Of a DNA stretch of 64,000 nucleotides, positions 44,908 to 53,404 are shown one piece after another. A program made the translations under genes and the position numbers. The notes below the pieces were generated by a model. That model was not told where the DNA came from. It made no database searches and was given only the letters and a program-made list of their open reading frames with translations. Source of the stretch: JBFGCT01 sp041581055 (GTDB lineage Bacteria; Actinomycetota; Acidimicrobiia; Acidimicrobiales; Ilumatobacteraceae); the NCBI GenBank assembly GCA_041581055.1, contig JBFGCT010000001.1, forward strand, positions 6,951 through 70,950, in the 5' to 3' direction. The number at the start of each line of letters is the position of its first letter. Position 1 is the first letter of the stretch.

Positions 44908-45576
44908 GTGAGCAGCGCCGTCGGACCGCGAAGGGAGCCCCCGGCCTCCCGGTACGCGATGCCGAACCCGCTCGTCGCGCCGCCCGGCGTCGACCTCATC
45001 GCGATGGGCGCGGACCTCGCGCCCGGCACGTTGCTCGCCGCATACCGCGCCGGGCTGTTCCCGATGCCGGACGACCCGGCGACGCGCGGCGGCAAGATCG
45101 CGTGGTACTCACCCGACCCGCGCGGCGTGTTGCCCCTCGACGGCCTCCGCGTCAGCCACTCGCTGCGCAAGCACGTGAAGCGGTTCGAGGTGCGCCACGA
45201 CACCGCGTTCCGCCAGGTGATGCTCGGCTGCGCCGACGATCGCCGTCCCGGCCGGTGGATCAACGCCGACTTCGTCGAGGCGTACTGCGAGCTCCACCGT
45301 CTCGGGTGGGCGCACTCGGTCGAGACGTATCGCGACGGGGAGCTGGTCGGCGGGCTCTACGGCGTCCAGGTCGGCGCGTTCTTCGCCGGCGAGTCGATGT
45401 TCCATCGGGAGACCGACGCGTCGAAGGTCGCCCTCGTGCGCCTCGTCGAACGGCTGAACGACATCGGGGCGCGGCTGCTCGACGTGCAGTGGACCACCCC
45501 GCACCTCGAGTCGCTCGGCGCCGTCTCCGTGCCACGGCCGACGTATCTGACGATGCTCGCCGACGCGATCGGCTGA
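44908..45576 (+). CDS. aat: Leucyl/phenylalanyl-tRNA-protein transferase
   Basis: 222 residues: LIAMGADLAPGTLLAAYRAG, LFPMPDDP, WYSPDPRGVLPLDGLRVS, WINADFVEAYCELHRLGWAH and ESMFHRETDASKVALVRLVE are Aat signatures. The enzyme adds Leu or Phe to N-terminal Arg or Lys for N-end-rule degradation. The GTG start lacks a clear -10 box or Shine-Dalgarno. A 13-bp hairpin closes the gene. Confidence 0.93.
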   Translation: MSSAVGPRREPPASRYAMPNPLVAPPGVDLIAMGADLAPGTLLAAYRAGLFPMPDDPATRGGKIAWYSPDPRGVLPLDGLRVSHSLRKHVKRFEVRHDTAFRQVMLGCADDRRPGRWINADFVEAYCELHRLGWAHSVETYRDGELVGGLYGVQVGAFFAGESMFHRETDASKVALVRLVERLNDIGARLLDVQWTTPHLESLGAVSVPRPTYLTMLADAIG

Positions 45577-45595
45577 CACCGACTCGAAAATGACA

Positions 45596-45627
45596 CGGAG
45601 CGGGCGGTCCGCCAACCGCCCGCTCCG
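45596..45627 (+). terminator. Strong hairpin after aat
   Basis: CGGAGCGGGCGGT and ACCGCCCGCTCCG form a perfect 13-bp stem with a 6-nt loop, 19 bp after the aat stop. No T-run follows, as is common for GC-rich actinobacterial terminators. Confidence 0.65.
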
Positions 45628-45635
45628 AGACCATC

Positions 45636-45829
45636 GCCGGCCGAATCCGCCATTCGGCCGGCGGGGTTCCCGCCAAGGGAAACCGTGACGGCCCTGCGCG
45701 TCGCCAAGGGGGAGGACGAAGCCTGGGCCGTGTTTCCTGTGCGTCACCTGCTCGGTGGGCACAAAGCATTCATCGGACCCCTTCCCCGGAACTTGAGGAG
45801 ATGTTGCCCGACGGGCGACACTTACGAGA
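45636..45829 (+). promoter_or_regulatory. Structured leader before the B12-dependent mutase
   Basis: A perfect 11-bp hairpin (45636-45662, arms GCCGGCCGAAT) shares its last bases with a second stem GGCGGG/CCCGCC (45660-45674), so the two exclude each other. Further on, GGAAAC (45678-45683) pairs with GTTTCC (45732-45737) and CGGCCC (45689-45694) with GGGCCG (45725-45730), enclosing CGTC/GACG. A stem at about 45802-45820 ends 9 nt before the mutase ATG. It does not contain the B12-box core, so it is not an ordinary cobalamin riboswitch. A ten-codon frame (45801-45833, MLPDGRHLRE) overlaps the mutase ATG. Confidence 0.4.
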
Positions 45830-47833
45830 ATGAGCCCCGCCGCCGACGACCCGGCCTCCGACCGGCCGCCCGACCGGACGTCGCGGCCGCGAGACCGTCC
45901 GTGGACGATGCGCACCTACTCCGGCCACTCCAGCGCCGCCGCCTCGAACGAGCTCTACCGCACGAACCTCGCCAGGGGCCAGACCGGGTTGTCGATCGCG
46001 TTCGACCTCCCGACCCAGACCGGCTACGACCCCGACTCGCCGATGTCGCGGGGCGAGGTCGGCAAGGTCGGCGTGCCCGTCGCCCACCTCGGCCACATGC
46101 GGACCCTGCTGGCCGCGATCCCGCCGGACCAGATGAACACCTCGATGACGATCAACGCGACCGCCGCGTGGCTCCTGGCGCTGTACGTCGCCAACGCCGA
46201 CGAGCAGGGCGTTGCGCCGGGCGTGCTGCGCGGCACGACCCAGAACGACATCGTCAAGGAATACCTCTCGCGGGGCACGCACATCTTTCCACCGGCGCCG
46301 TCGCGGAGGCTGATCGTCGACATGGTCGCCTGGTGCTCCGAGCACGCCCCGAAGTGGAACCCGATGAACGTCTGCTCGTATCACCTGCAGGAGGCCGGGG
46401 CGACGCCGGTCCAGGAGATCGCCTATGCGATGGCGACGGCGATCGGGGTCCTCGACGCCGTGCGGGAGTCCGGCCAGGTGGCCGACGAGCGGTTCACCCG
46501 CGTCTTCGGCGCCACGTCGTTCTTCGTCAACGCCGGGATCCGATTCGTCGAGGAGGTGTGCAAGCTCCGGGCGATGACCGAGATGTGGGAGCAGATCGGG
46601 CGGGAGCGGTACGGCGTGACCGACGAGAGAGCGCTGCGCTTCCGGTACGGCGTGCAGGTCAACTCGCTCGGGCTCACCGAGGCGCAGCCCGAGAACAACG
46701 TGCCGCGGATCGTGCTCGAGATGCTCGCCGTCACGCTGTCGAAGAACGCCCGGGCCCGGTCGGTGCAGCTCCCGGCGTGGAACGAGGCGCTCGGCCTGCC
46801 GCGCCCGTGGGACCAGCAATGGTCGCTGCGCATGCAGCAGGTGCTCGCCTACGAGACCGACCTGCTCGAGTACGACGACATCTTCGACGGCTCGCACGTC
46901 GTCGAGGCGCGCACGGCCGAGCTGCGCGGCGCGGCGCAGGCCGAGCTCGACGACGTGTTGTCGCTCGGCGGCGCGTTCGAGGCGGTCGACACGCTGAAGT
47001 CGCGGCTGGTGTCGTCGATGGCGGCGCGGACGCGGCGGATCGAGTCAGGCGAGCAAACCGTCGTCGGGGTGAACGAGTTCGTCGAGACCGCCGAGTCGCC
47101 GCTCGGGGGCGCGGGTGCGATCCTCACGGTCGACGAGCGGGTCGAGGCCGAGCTGGTCGACGACCTGCGGCGCTGGCGCGGCGATCGCGATCAGGAGCGC
47201 GTCGACGCCGCGCTCGCCGGGCTGCGGCGGGCGGCCGAGGACGGCGACAACATCATGCCGCCCTCGATCGAGCTGGCGCGGGCCGGCGGCACCACCGGCG
47301 AGTGGGGCGACGTCATGCGCGCCGTGTTCGGCGAGTACCGGGCACCGACCGGCGTCGGCGCCGGCCACGGGGCGGGCGGCGCGGCCGGCGCGCTCCGCGC
47401 CGTCGCCGAGTACGTCCGCTCGATTCCGGGCGGGCCACCGAAGTTCCTCGTCGCCAAGCCCGGCCTCGACGGGCACTCCAACGGCGCCGAGCAGATCACC
47501 GTCGCCGCCCGCGACTCGGGCATGGAGGTCGTCTACTCGGGCATCCGGTCGACGGCGGAGCAGATCGCCGCCTCGGCGCGCGACGAGGATCCCGACGTGA
47601 TCGGGCTGTCGATCCTGTCGGGCTCGCACCTCGCGCTCGTGCCCGACGTGCTCGCCCGCCTGCGCTCGATCGGCGTCGACGCGCCGGTCGTGGTCGGCGG
47701 GATCATCCCCGAGGACGACCGGGCTCGCCTGACCGCGATGGGCGTCGCCGCGGTCTACACGCCGAAGGACTTCGAGTTCGCGACGATCATGCGCGAGGTC
47801 GCCGACCTCGCCGTCGCCCACCGCTCCGCGTGA
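45830..47833 (+). CDS. meaA: MeaA-type B12 mutase, likely ethylmalonyl-CoA mutase
   Basis: 667 residues: a mutase barrel (FDLPTQTGYDPDSP, MNTSMTINATAAWLLALYVA, GTTQNDIVKEYLSRGTHIFP) followed by a fused cobalamin domain with GLDGHSNGAEQ (axial His near 549), LSILSGSH and VVVGGIIPEDD. Length and barrel sequence follow the MeaA/ethylmalonyl-CoA mutase group rather than the larger methylmalonyl-CoA mutase subunits. It would turn ethylmalonyl-CoA into methylsuccinyl-CoA. Crotonyl-CoA carboxylase/reductase is not in the window. Plain methylmalonyl-CoA mutase activity cannot be excluded. Confidence 0.82.
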   Translation: MSPAADDPASDRPPDRTSRPRDRPWTMRTYSGHSSAAASNELYRTNLARGQTGLSIAFDLPTQTGYDPDSPMSRGEVGKVGVPVAHLGHMRTLLAAIPPDQMNTSMTINATAAWLLALYVANADEQGVAPGVLRGTTQNDIVKEYLSRGTHIFPPAPSRRLIVDMVAWCSEHAPKWNPMNVCSYHLQEAGATPVQEIAYAMATAIGVLDAVRESGQVADERFTRVFGATSFFVNAGIRFVEEVCKLRAMTEMWEQIGRERYGVTDERALRFRYGVQVNSLGLTEAQPENNVPRIVLEMLAVTLSKNARARSVQLPAWNEALGLPRPWDQQWSLRMQQVLAYETDLLEYDDIFDGSHVVEARTAELRGAAQAELDDVLSLGGAFEAVDTLKSRLVSSMAARTRRIESGEQTVVGVNEFVETAESPLGGAGAILTVDERVEAELVDDLRRWRGDRDQERVDAALAGLRRAAEDGDNIMPPSIELARAGGTTGEWGDVMRAVFGEYRAPTGVGAGHGAGGAAGALRAVAEYVRSIPGGPPKFLVAKPGLDGHSNGAEQITVAARDSGMEVVYSGIRSTAEQIAASARDEDPDVIGLSILSGSHLALVPDVLARLRSIGVDAPVVVGGIIPEDDRARLTAMGVAAVYTPKDFEFATIMREVADLAVAHRSA

Positions 47834-47846
47834 CCGCCGGCGTCAG

Positions 47847-48557
47847 TCAGACACCGACGGTGGCGTTGTCGGGCAGCTGGCGGGCGATCCACGAGTCGAG
47901 CTGGGGGCCGGATTCGAAGCTGGTGATCAGCGCGTAGCGCGGCTCGTCGCCGCTGTGCACGACGACGTGCCACAGCCGCTGCGTGTCGACGACGAAGCGG
48001 GCGCCGCGGTGCAGGGGCACGCGGATCTCGGTCGCCGGGTCGGGAAGGCCGTCGGCGCCGTTGTCCATCAGCAGCATGTAGCTGTCGGGGTTGTCGGTGA
48101 GCTCGACCCACGACCGCACGACCCAGCCCTCGTCGTCGGGGTTGAAGCGGTTGTTGTCGTCACGGTGCAGCGACCGGATCGCCGTCTCGCGGTCCTGCGG
48201 CTCGAGCTTGATCACCCGCACCCGCCCGAAGTTCGCCCCGACGTCGTCGACGTACCGGCGGATCGTCGGCGCGATCTCGGCGTTCGTCGTCCACCGCGCG
48301 TCCTTGTCGGTCTTGCCCTTGTCCCAGAATCCACGGCAGTCGAGCTCGCCGTCGGCCGACGCGATCGGCGCGAAGTTGGTGTCGCCGCCCGACTTCCAAT
48401 CCATGTACTCGAGGGCCATGAACTCGGCCTCCGGGACCGCGTCGGGCAGGTCGGCGAGCTGCACGAAGCCGGTCTCGGCGAGGACGTCGAGCCGGCGATG
48501 GGGGGTGTCGAGCGGGATCTCCACGCTCCAGTGGTCGGCGTTCGGCCAGAAGCTCAT
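47847..48557 (-). CDS. Aspartyl hydroxylase-like 2OG-Fe(II) oxygenase fold
   Basis: 236 residues from an ATG with TAGACT (48566-48571) 8 nt upstream. SLHRDDNNRFNPDDEGWVVR supplies a possible HxD pair, MLLMDNGADG and RGARFVVDTQRLWHVVVHSG a distal His, and DEPRYALITSFESGPQLD the end of a double-stranded beta-helix. This order fits aspartyl/asparaginyl hydroxylase-like cupins. The substrate is unknown. Convergent with the mutase gene, 13 bp apart. Confidence 0.5.
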   Translation of the reverse strand: MSFWPNADHWSVEIPLDTPHRRLDVLAETGFVQLADLPDAVPEAEFMALEYMDWKSGGDTNFAPIASADGELDCRGFWDKGKTDKDARWTTNAEIAPTIRRYVDDVGANFGRVRVIKLEPQDRETAIRSLHRDDNNRFNPDDEGWVVRSWVELTDNPDSYMLLMDNGADGLPDPATEIRVPLHRGARFVVDTQRLWHVVVHSGDEPRYALITSFESGPQLDSWIARQLPDNATVGV

Positions 48558-48604
48558 GGACGGCAAGTCTATGAACCGCGGGACAGCCGCGGCGGGGAAC
48601 TCCG

Positions 48605-48848
48605 TCACAGCGCCCGGCAGGTCATCACGGCCTGGACGTCGACCAACCGGAGCCCGGCGCGTTCGATGTTGCGCGCCGACGTCGTCCACCTCGGTCGCGC
48701 GCCGAGTCGGCGCGGCGAACAGCGCGACCATCGCCCCGTCGCCGAGCGGTTCGACGGCAACCTCCGAGCCGCGCTCCAAGCGCATCGCCTCGGCGACGGC
48801 GACCACCGATTCGACCTCGGAGCGGGCCAGCCGGTCGAGGCGGTCCAC
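48605..48848 (-). pseudogene. Frameshifted small gene, possibly an acetyltransferase remnant
   Basis: The GTG at 48848 opens MDRLDRLARSEVESVVAVAE and reads well to about VALFAAPTRRATEVDD, after which the sensible frame moves by one base and continues ARNIERAGLRLVDVQAVMTC to a TGA at 48605-48607. The C-terminal part looks like the last helix-strand of GNAT acetyltransferases (A-R-N-x-E-R-A-G-L-R). A single-base change would give an 81-residue protein, still short for GNAT, so it is either a decayed fragment or a sequencing error. Confidence 0.45.
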
Positions 48849-48854
48849 CGCCGC

Positions 48855-49211
48855 TCAGCCGGTCGTCGTCGCCGGGATCGCGGGAAGCTCGTCGACGACG
48901 AACACGTCGCTCGGGATCTCGATGGTCTGGCCGGCCTGGATCGCGTCGGGGTTCGGCAGGCCGTTGATCTCGACGATCGACTGCACCGGGACGCCGAATG
49001 ACGCGGCGATCACCGCCAGCGTGTCGCCCCGCTTGATCACGTAGAACTTCTGACCCTCGGGAAGCGACGTCGTCGAGGTCGAGCTGGTCGAGGTCGTCGT
49101 GCGGATCGGGGCGAGCGTCTCGCGCGACGCCTTGTCGGTCGTGCCGCACCCGACCGCGATCAGGGTGACCCCGACCGGCAGGGCGAGCAGGGCGCGTCGG
49201 GGTCCAGCCAC
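48855..49211 (-). CDS. LysM lipoprotein
   Basis: 118 residues. The signal ends in a lipobox (LIAVGCGTT), followed by a Ser/Thr-rich linker and one LysM domain (FYVIKRGDTLAVIAASFGVP, IVEINGLPNPDAIQAGQTIE). It would be a membrane-lipid-anchored peptidoglycan-binding protein. TAACAT (49218-49223) lies 6 nt before the GTG. No catalytic domain. Confidence 0.85.
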   Translation of the reverse strand: MAGPRRALLALPVGVTLIAVGCGTTDKASRETLAPIRTTTSTSSTSTTSLPEGQKFYVIKRGDTLAVIAASFGVPVQSIVEINGLPNPDAIQAGQTIEIPSDVFVVDELPAIPATTTG

Positions 49212-49272
49212 GCCGTCATGTTAGGGCGCTCGGAATGCGGCGCCGCATCGCCCGCGGCCTACCCTCGCTGCC

Positions 49273-50202
49273 GTGGCGCCAACCGACTCGATCGAACACC
49301 CGTATCCGGGCGCCCGTCGTCCCGATCGGTCCTACGACCTGGGCGCGGACGGGGTCCGCCTGGCGGTGTACGAGTGGGGCGACGAGGGCGCGCCGCCGCT
49401 GCTCGTCGTGCACGGCGGGTTCGACTTCGCCCGCACGTTCGACGTCTTCGCGCCCAAGCTCGCCGCCGGCGGCTGGCGCGTCGTCGGCTGGGACCAGCGC
49501 GGCCACGGCGACAGCGCGCACGCCGAGCTGTACTCGTGGGACGCCGACATGCGCGACGCCCTGACCATCTTCGACCACGTCAGCCCCGGCCACCCGCTCC
49601 CGGTCGTCGGCCACTCCAAGGGCGGCGCGATGATGACCCAGCTCGCCGACGCGCAGCCGTTCCGCTTCACCCATCTCGTGAACATGGACGGCATCCCCTA
49701 CAAGCGGCGCATCCCCGACGTCGCCGAGCACGAGCGGAACCGGATGCTGGCCACCGAGCTCGGGGCGTGGCTCGACCACCGCCGCCGCACCGCCGACGCC
49801 CGGCGCCGCCCGGGGACGATCGACGAGTTGGCGGGCCGCCGCGGGCGGATGAACCCGCGCCTTCCGCTCGACTGGCTCCGCCGCCTGGTGACGGTCGGCG
49901 GCTACGAGTCCGACGACGGGTGGCGCTGGAAGATCGACCCGTCGATGCGCTTCGGCGGCTTCGGCCCGTGGCGGCCCGAGTGGACCTTGATGCGGCTGCC
50001 CGGCATCCCGATGCCGTTCCTCGGCATCCTCGGCGCCGAGATGGAGGAGATGGGCTGGGGCACGCCGCCGGAGAAGGTGCTGCCGTACATGCCGCTCGAC
50101 GGCCGCTGCGAGGTGCTCGACGACGTCGGCCACTTCGTGCACATCGAGCGTCCCGACCAGGTGAGCGCGATGGTGCTCGACTTCCTCGGGCGCCCGTCGT
50201 GA
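49273..50202 (+). CDS. Alpha/beta hydrolase
   Basis: 309 residues: LLVVHGGFDFARTFDVFA, WDQRGHGDSAHA, nucleophile elbow VVGHSKGGAMM with Ser115, and the C-terminal DDVGHFVHIERPDQV with the catalytic His. TACCCT (49260-49265) lies 7 nt before the GTG. It overlaps a second hydrolase-like gene by four bases (GTGA). The substrate is unknown. Confidence 0.85.
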   Translation: MAPTDSIEHPYPGARRPDRSYDLGADGVRLAVYEWGDEGAPPLLVVHGGFDFARTFDVFAPKLAAGGWRVVGWDQRGHGDSAHAELYSWDADMRDALTIFDHVSPGHPLPVVGHSKGGAMMTQLADAQPFRFTHLVNMDGIPYKRRIPDVAEHERNRMLATELGAWLDHRRRTADARRRPGTIDELAGRRGRMNPRLPLDWLRRLVTVGGYESDDGWRWKIDPSMRFGGFGPWRPEWTLMRLPGIPMPFLGILGAEMEEMGWGTPPEKVLPYMPLDGRCEVLDDVGHFVHIERPDQVSAMVLDFLGRPS

Positions 50203-50882
50203 CCGGGGTCCCGGTCACCCGGCTGCGGCACAACCGGGTCGAGCTCGCCCTCCATCACCTCCGCCGCGGCGGCGGACGCGACGACGGCGGGCGGCCCCTG
50301 TTGATCCTCCACGGGCTCGGCGAGACGGCGCCGCGGGCCGTGCCGCGGTGGGCCGAGTCCTGGCGGGGGCCGATCGCCGCCCTCGACTTCACCGGCCACG
50401 GCGACTCGACGATCCCCCGCGGCGGCGGCTACACGGCCGAGCTCCTCCTCGGCGACGCCGACGCGGCGCTCGCCGCGCTCACCGACGACGACCCCGGCGC
50501 GTCGATCACCGTCGTCGGGCGGGGGCTCGGCGCGTACATCGCGCTGCAGCTCGCCGGCGCCCGCGCGTCGGCGGTGCACGGCGCGGTGTTGCTCGACGGG
50601 CCCGGCTTGGCCGGCGGACCGAGCGGCCCGACGTCGCAGAGCTTCTTCTCGCTCCCGGCCAACGGCACGGCGCCCGACCCGTACGCGCTCGTCGAGCTCG
50701 GGCGCGACCTTCGCCCGCCGGACTACGCGACGTCGTTCGTCCGACTGGCGCTCGCCGGCTCGACGCTCGACGAGCCGATCGCCGTCTGTTGCATCTTCCG
50801 CCCCGACTGGGTCGAGGCCGTCGTCAACGAGCAGGGCGTCGAGGAGCTCCCGCTGGCCGAGGCCCTCCGCCGGTTCGCCTGA
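50199..50882 (+). CDS. Alpha/beta hydrolase-fold protein without nucleophile serine
   Basis: 227 residues. The fold is preserved: LLILHGLGETAPRAVPRWAE, ALDFTGHGDSTIP, then SITVVGRGLGAYIALQLAGA. The elbow that should read GxSxG is G107-R-G-L-G111, with Gly in place of Ser. The end has FRPDWVEAVVNEQGVEELPL. Coupled translation with the active hydrolase suggests a partner or regulatory subunit. Confidence 0.7.
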   Translation: MTGVPVTRLRHNRVELALHHLRRGGGRDDGGRPLLILHGLGETAPRAVPRWAESWRGPIAALDFTGHGDSTIPRGGGYTAELLLGDADAALAALTDDDPGASITVVGRGLGAYIALQLAGARASAVHGAVLLDGPGLAGGPSGPTSQSFFSLPANGTAPDPYALVELGRDLRPPDYATSFVRLALAGSTLDEPIAVCCIFRPDWVEAVVNEQGVEELPLAEALRRFA

Positions 50883-51192
50883 CCCCCGCCGCCCCGCAGC
50901 CCACTCCGTTTGCGTCGCGATTGTGAACGGGCGTCCCACCGAAATCGCGACGCAAACGACGGATGGTGGCGCAACCCGCCGGCGCCGCCCCCGCAGCCCA
51001 TTCCGTTTGCGTCGCGATTGTGAACGGGCGTCCCACCGAAATCGCGACGCAAACGACGGATGGTGGCGCAACCCGCCGGCGCCGCCCCCGCAGCCCACTC
51101 CGTTTGCGTCGCGATTGTGAACGGGCGTCCCACCGAAATCGCGACGCAAACGACGGGTTCCTTGGCGCTCGCCGCGCGGTTAGCGTGAGGGC
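50883..51192 (+). repeat. 97-bp tandem repeat, three units, each with the 50-nt palindrome
   Basis: The palindrome with arms GTTTGCGTCGCGATT/AATCGCGACGCAAAC occurs at 50908-50957, 51005-51054 and 51102-51151, with identical loops and nearly identical 47-bp spacers, giving a 97-bp period. A fourth copy with another loop is at 10161-10210. The remaining bases of this 310-bp interval hold the TAGCGT box (51181-51186) of the next gene. The frames open through the repeats are by-products. Confidence 0.92.
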
Positions 51193-51675
51193 GTGAGCAT
51201 CGTGCCGGGCGTCGTCGTCGCGCTGGTTGCGTTCGCGGTGATGGAGCCGGTGACCGCGGCGATCCACCGCTGGGTGATGCACGGCGTCGGCGAGCGCCTC
51301 CACCGCAGCCACCATCGGCGGCCGGGCAGCACGTCGTGGGAGGCGAACGACTGGTACCCGGTGCTGTTCGCGTCGATCGTGATGGTGGCGATGTGGGCCG
51401 GATTCAACCGCGACGGTCTGGGGGCGCTCGTCCCGGTGACCATCGGCGTCACGGCGTACGGCGCGGCGTACGCGCTGGTCCACGACGGGTACATCCACCG
51501 CCGGGCGCCGTGGTTCCCGGCACGTCGCGTCGGCATGCTCGACCGACTCGTCGACGCCCACCGGATCCACCACCTGTACGGGCAGGCCCCGTACGGCATG
51601 CTGCTGCCGGTCGTCCCGGGCGAGCTGCGAGAGCGGGCCGCCGCCGCCCGCCGCGACCCGCTGGTGCGCGCCTGA
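51193..51675 (+). CDS. CrtZ-like beta-carotene hydroxylase / fatty acid hydroxylase family
   Basis: 160 residues, three or four helices and four histidine motifs typical of the diiron hydroxylase superfamily: HRWVMHG, HRSHH, HDGYIHRR and HRIHHLYG. Spacing matches beta-carotene 3-hydroxylase CrtZ. It would hydroxylate carotenoid rings at the membrane. TAGCGT lies 6 nt before the GTG. No other carotenoid genes are near. Confidence 0.8.
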   Translation: MSIVPGVVVALVAFAVMEPVTAAIHRWVMHGVGERLHRSHHRRPGSTSWEANDWYPVLFASIVMVAMWAGFNRDGLGALVPVTIGVTAYGAAYALVHDGYIHRRAPWFPARRVGMLDRLVDAHRIHHLYGQAPYGMLLPVVPGELRERAAAARRDPLVRA

Positions 51676-51687
51676 CGGCGCGGTCGG

Positions 51688-52530
51688 TCAGAAGACGAAC
51701 AGCCCGGCCGTACCCGGCCCCGTGTGGGCCCCGACCGACGGACCGATGCGGTACTGCACGATGTCGCCGACCGCTGGATGCCCGGCGAGGACGTCGGTGA
51801 GTTGGACCCCGACCGGGCGGCTCGTCTCGTCCGAGGTCCCGATCGCGATCCGCAGCCCGTGGGGATTGCTCGGCGTCCACTCGAGCGCGTAGTGCGTCAT
51901 CGAGGCGATCGCCTGGTTGAGCGTCTGCACCGTGTCGAGCACCTCGAGCTTCCCACCCGACATCGCCAGCACCGGCACCCCCGCTTCGGCCGCGGCGGCG
52001 ACACCGACGCCGTCCGCCCGACCCGACCGCTCGGTGAGCGCCGGCACGCCGACGATGAAGACTGTGCCGAGGTCGGCGGCCCGGCGCCGGGCCACGCTCG
52101 ACGCCTCGGTGACCGAAGCGCCGGCGTCGAGCGCCTCGGCGGCCGCCCAGACGCAGCACGAGACACCGAACGACGCCGTCCCGCTGTCGACCAGGTGGAC
52201 CGGGCAGGAGACCTGCTCGGCGGCCAGCCGCGCCGAGTTCAGCGTGCCGCTCAACGCGGCCGAGAGATGCACGGACAGGATCTCGGTCGCGCCGGCCGCG
52301 ATCAGCCGGCCGTACGCGGCGGCGAAGTCGCCGGGCGACGGTTGGCTCGTCTCGATCACCGGCTCGTGCCCGCCGTCCCACGCCGCGTAGAACTCGTCGA
52401 CGGTCAGGTCGACACCCTCGTGGTACTCGCGGCCGTCGATCGTGACCGGCAGCGCGACGACCTCGATCTCGTACCTCTCGGCCAGCGACGGAGGCATCTG
52501 GCTGTTCGAGTCGGTGACGAGTCCGATCAT
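51688..52530 (-). CDS. DegV-family fatty-acid-binding protein
   Basis: 280 residues: IGLVTDSNSQMPPSLAERYE, VVALPVTIDGREYHEGVDLT, TSQPSPGDFAAAYGRLIAAG and LSVHLSAALSGTLNSARLAA are DegV signatures. DegV/FakB proteins present fatty acids to FakA kinase for phospholipid synthesis; plsY lies 59 bp upstream on the same strand, which agrees. fakA is not in the window. ATG start without an obvious box. Confidence 0.86.
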   Translation of the reverse strand: MIGLVTDSNSQMPPSLAERYEIEVVALPVTIDGREYHEGVDLTVDEFYAAWDGGHEPVIETSQPSPGDFAAAYGRLIAAGATEILSVHLSAALSGTLNSARLAAEQVSCPVHLVDSGTASFGVSCCVWAAAEALDAGASVTEASSVARRRAADLGTVFIVGVPALTERSGRADGVGVAAAAEAGVPVLAMSGGKLEVLDTVQTLNQAIASMTHYALEWTPSNPHGLRIAIGTSDETSRPVGVQLTDVLAGHPAVGDIVQYRIGPSVGAHTGPGTAGLFVF

Positions 52531-52589
52531 GGTGCTCCCGATGCTTCCACACCGCCGACACCGTTCCGCCGCGTGCCGCCCGCCGACGG

Positions 52590-53201
52590 TCAACCGGCGT
52601 CCGCGAACCGCCGCATGATCATCGCGCTGGTCACCAAGTTGGCCAGCGGGAGCGCCAGCGACGGCTTCGGGCCCCAGAGGTTCCGCCAACCCTTGGCCCA
52701 CCACACGAGCCCCCCGAGCACCCAGCACGCGCTCGACACGGCCGTCGCCTCGAAGGCGCGCCGTTTGGCGGCCGGATTGGCCGCGGTCACCGCGGCGACC
52801 GCGACGTCGATCGGGAAGTACGCCGGGAACGTCGCCAGGCACTGGCCGACGCTCGCCGCGACGCCCTTGCCGCCGCGAAACCCGTTGGCCACCGGATAGC
52901 AGTGCCCGGCGACGGCGGCGGTCCCGCCGAGGTGCGCGCCGGTCGGGCCGGCGACGACGGCGCCGACCGCGCAGGCCGCGGCACCCTTGGCGATGTCGCC
53001 GGCCATCACCGTCGCGCCGGCGCGCGCGCCGAGCAGCTTGAGCGCGTTGGCGCCCCCGGGGTTGCCGCTGCCGGAGCGCCGCAGGTCGGTCGTGCCATCG
53101 CCGATCCGCCGGGCGACGAGGTCGGCGGTCGGGAACATCCCGAGGACGTAGCCGATCGACACCGCCCACGCGCATCGGCGCACGACGGGTGGCACTCGCA
53201 T
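52590..53201 (-). CDS. plsY: Glycerol-3-phosphate acyltransferase PlsY
   Basis: 203 residues, about five helices. IGYVLGMFPTADLVARRIG, the phosphate-binding loop GSGNPGGANALKLLGARAG and GHCYPVANGFRGGKGVAASV match the three PlsY motifs. It transfers acyl from acyl-phosphate to glycerol-3-phosphate. TACCAT (53208-53213) lies 6 nt before the ATG. Length and motifs are complete. Confidence 0.88.
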   Translation of the reverse strand: MRVPPVVRRCAWAVSIGYVLGMFPTADLVARRIGDGTTDLRRSGSGNPGGANALKLLGARAGATVMAGDIAKGAAACAVGAVVAGPTGAHLGGTAAVAGHCYPVANGFRGGKGVAASVGQCLATFPAYFPIDVAVAAVTAANPAAKRRAFEATAVSSACWVLGGLVWWAKGWRNLWGPKPSLALPLANLVTSAMIMRRFADAG

Positions 53202-53276
53202 CCGCGGATGGTAATCGAGCCGCGACCGGCCGCCCGGCGGCCCGGAACCAGCGGTGGAAGGCGGCCGGGCCCCTGC

Positions 53277-53282
53277 TAGATT
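53277..53282 (+). promoter_or_regulatory. -10 box of the tRNA cluster
   Basis: TAGATT lies 38 bp before the first base of tRNA-Glu. No convincing -35 hexamer is seen 17 bp upstream. Confidence 0.45.
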
Positions 53283-53320
53283 CGACTCGCTCTCAACGAG
53301 ACGAGGTCCTCGCCTCACAG

Positions 53321-53393
53321 GCCCCCATCGTCTAGTGGCCTAGGACACCACCCTTTCAAGGTGGCGGCACGGGTTCGAATCCCGTTGGGGGTG
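53321..53393 (+). tRNA. tRNA-Glu (anticodon TTC)
   Basis: The acceptor arm GCCCCCA pairs with TGGGGGT (one G-U), the T-arm is ACGGG-TTCGAAT-CCCGT, and the anticodon loop CTTTCAA gives TTC at 53355-53357. CCA is not encoded. This tRNA is also the substrate for HemA in C5 heme synthesis. Confidence 0.95.
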
Positions 53394-53404
53394 CAAATCA
53401 CAAT

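Noticed and set aside
45636..45829. Cobalamin riboswitch
   Set aside because: The gene context invites it, but I find no GCCACTG-type B12 box and no matching core helices. Kept only as a structured leader of unknown class.
45685..45829. GTG frame upstream of the mutase reading TALRVAKGEDEAWAVFPVRH
   Set aside because: It continues antisense-like and out of frame through the mutase gene, has no box or Shine-Dalgarno, and covers the structured leader.
49902..51149. Minus-strand protein repeating FASRFRWDARSQSRRKR
   Set aside because: The peptide repeat is only the translation of the 97-bp DNA repeat and then runs antisense to the hydrolase pair.
50908..51151. CRISPR array
   Set aside because: The three units repeat both the palindrome and the spacer, so spacers are not unique, and no cas gene is near. 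It is a tandem duplication.
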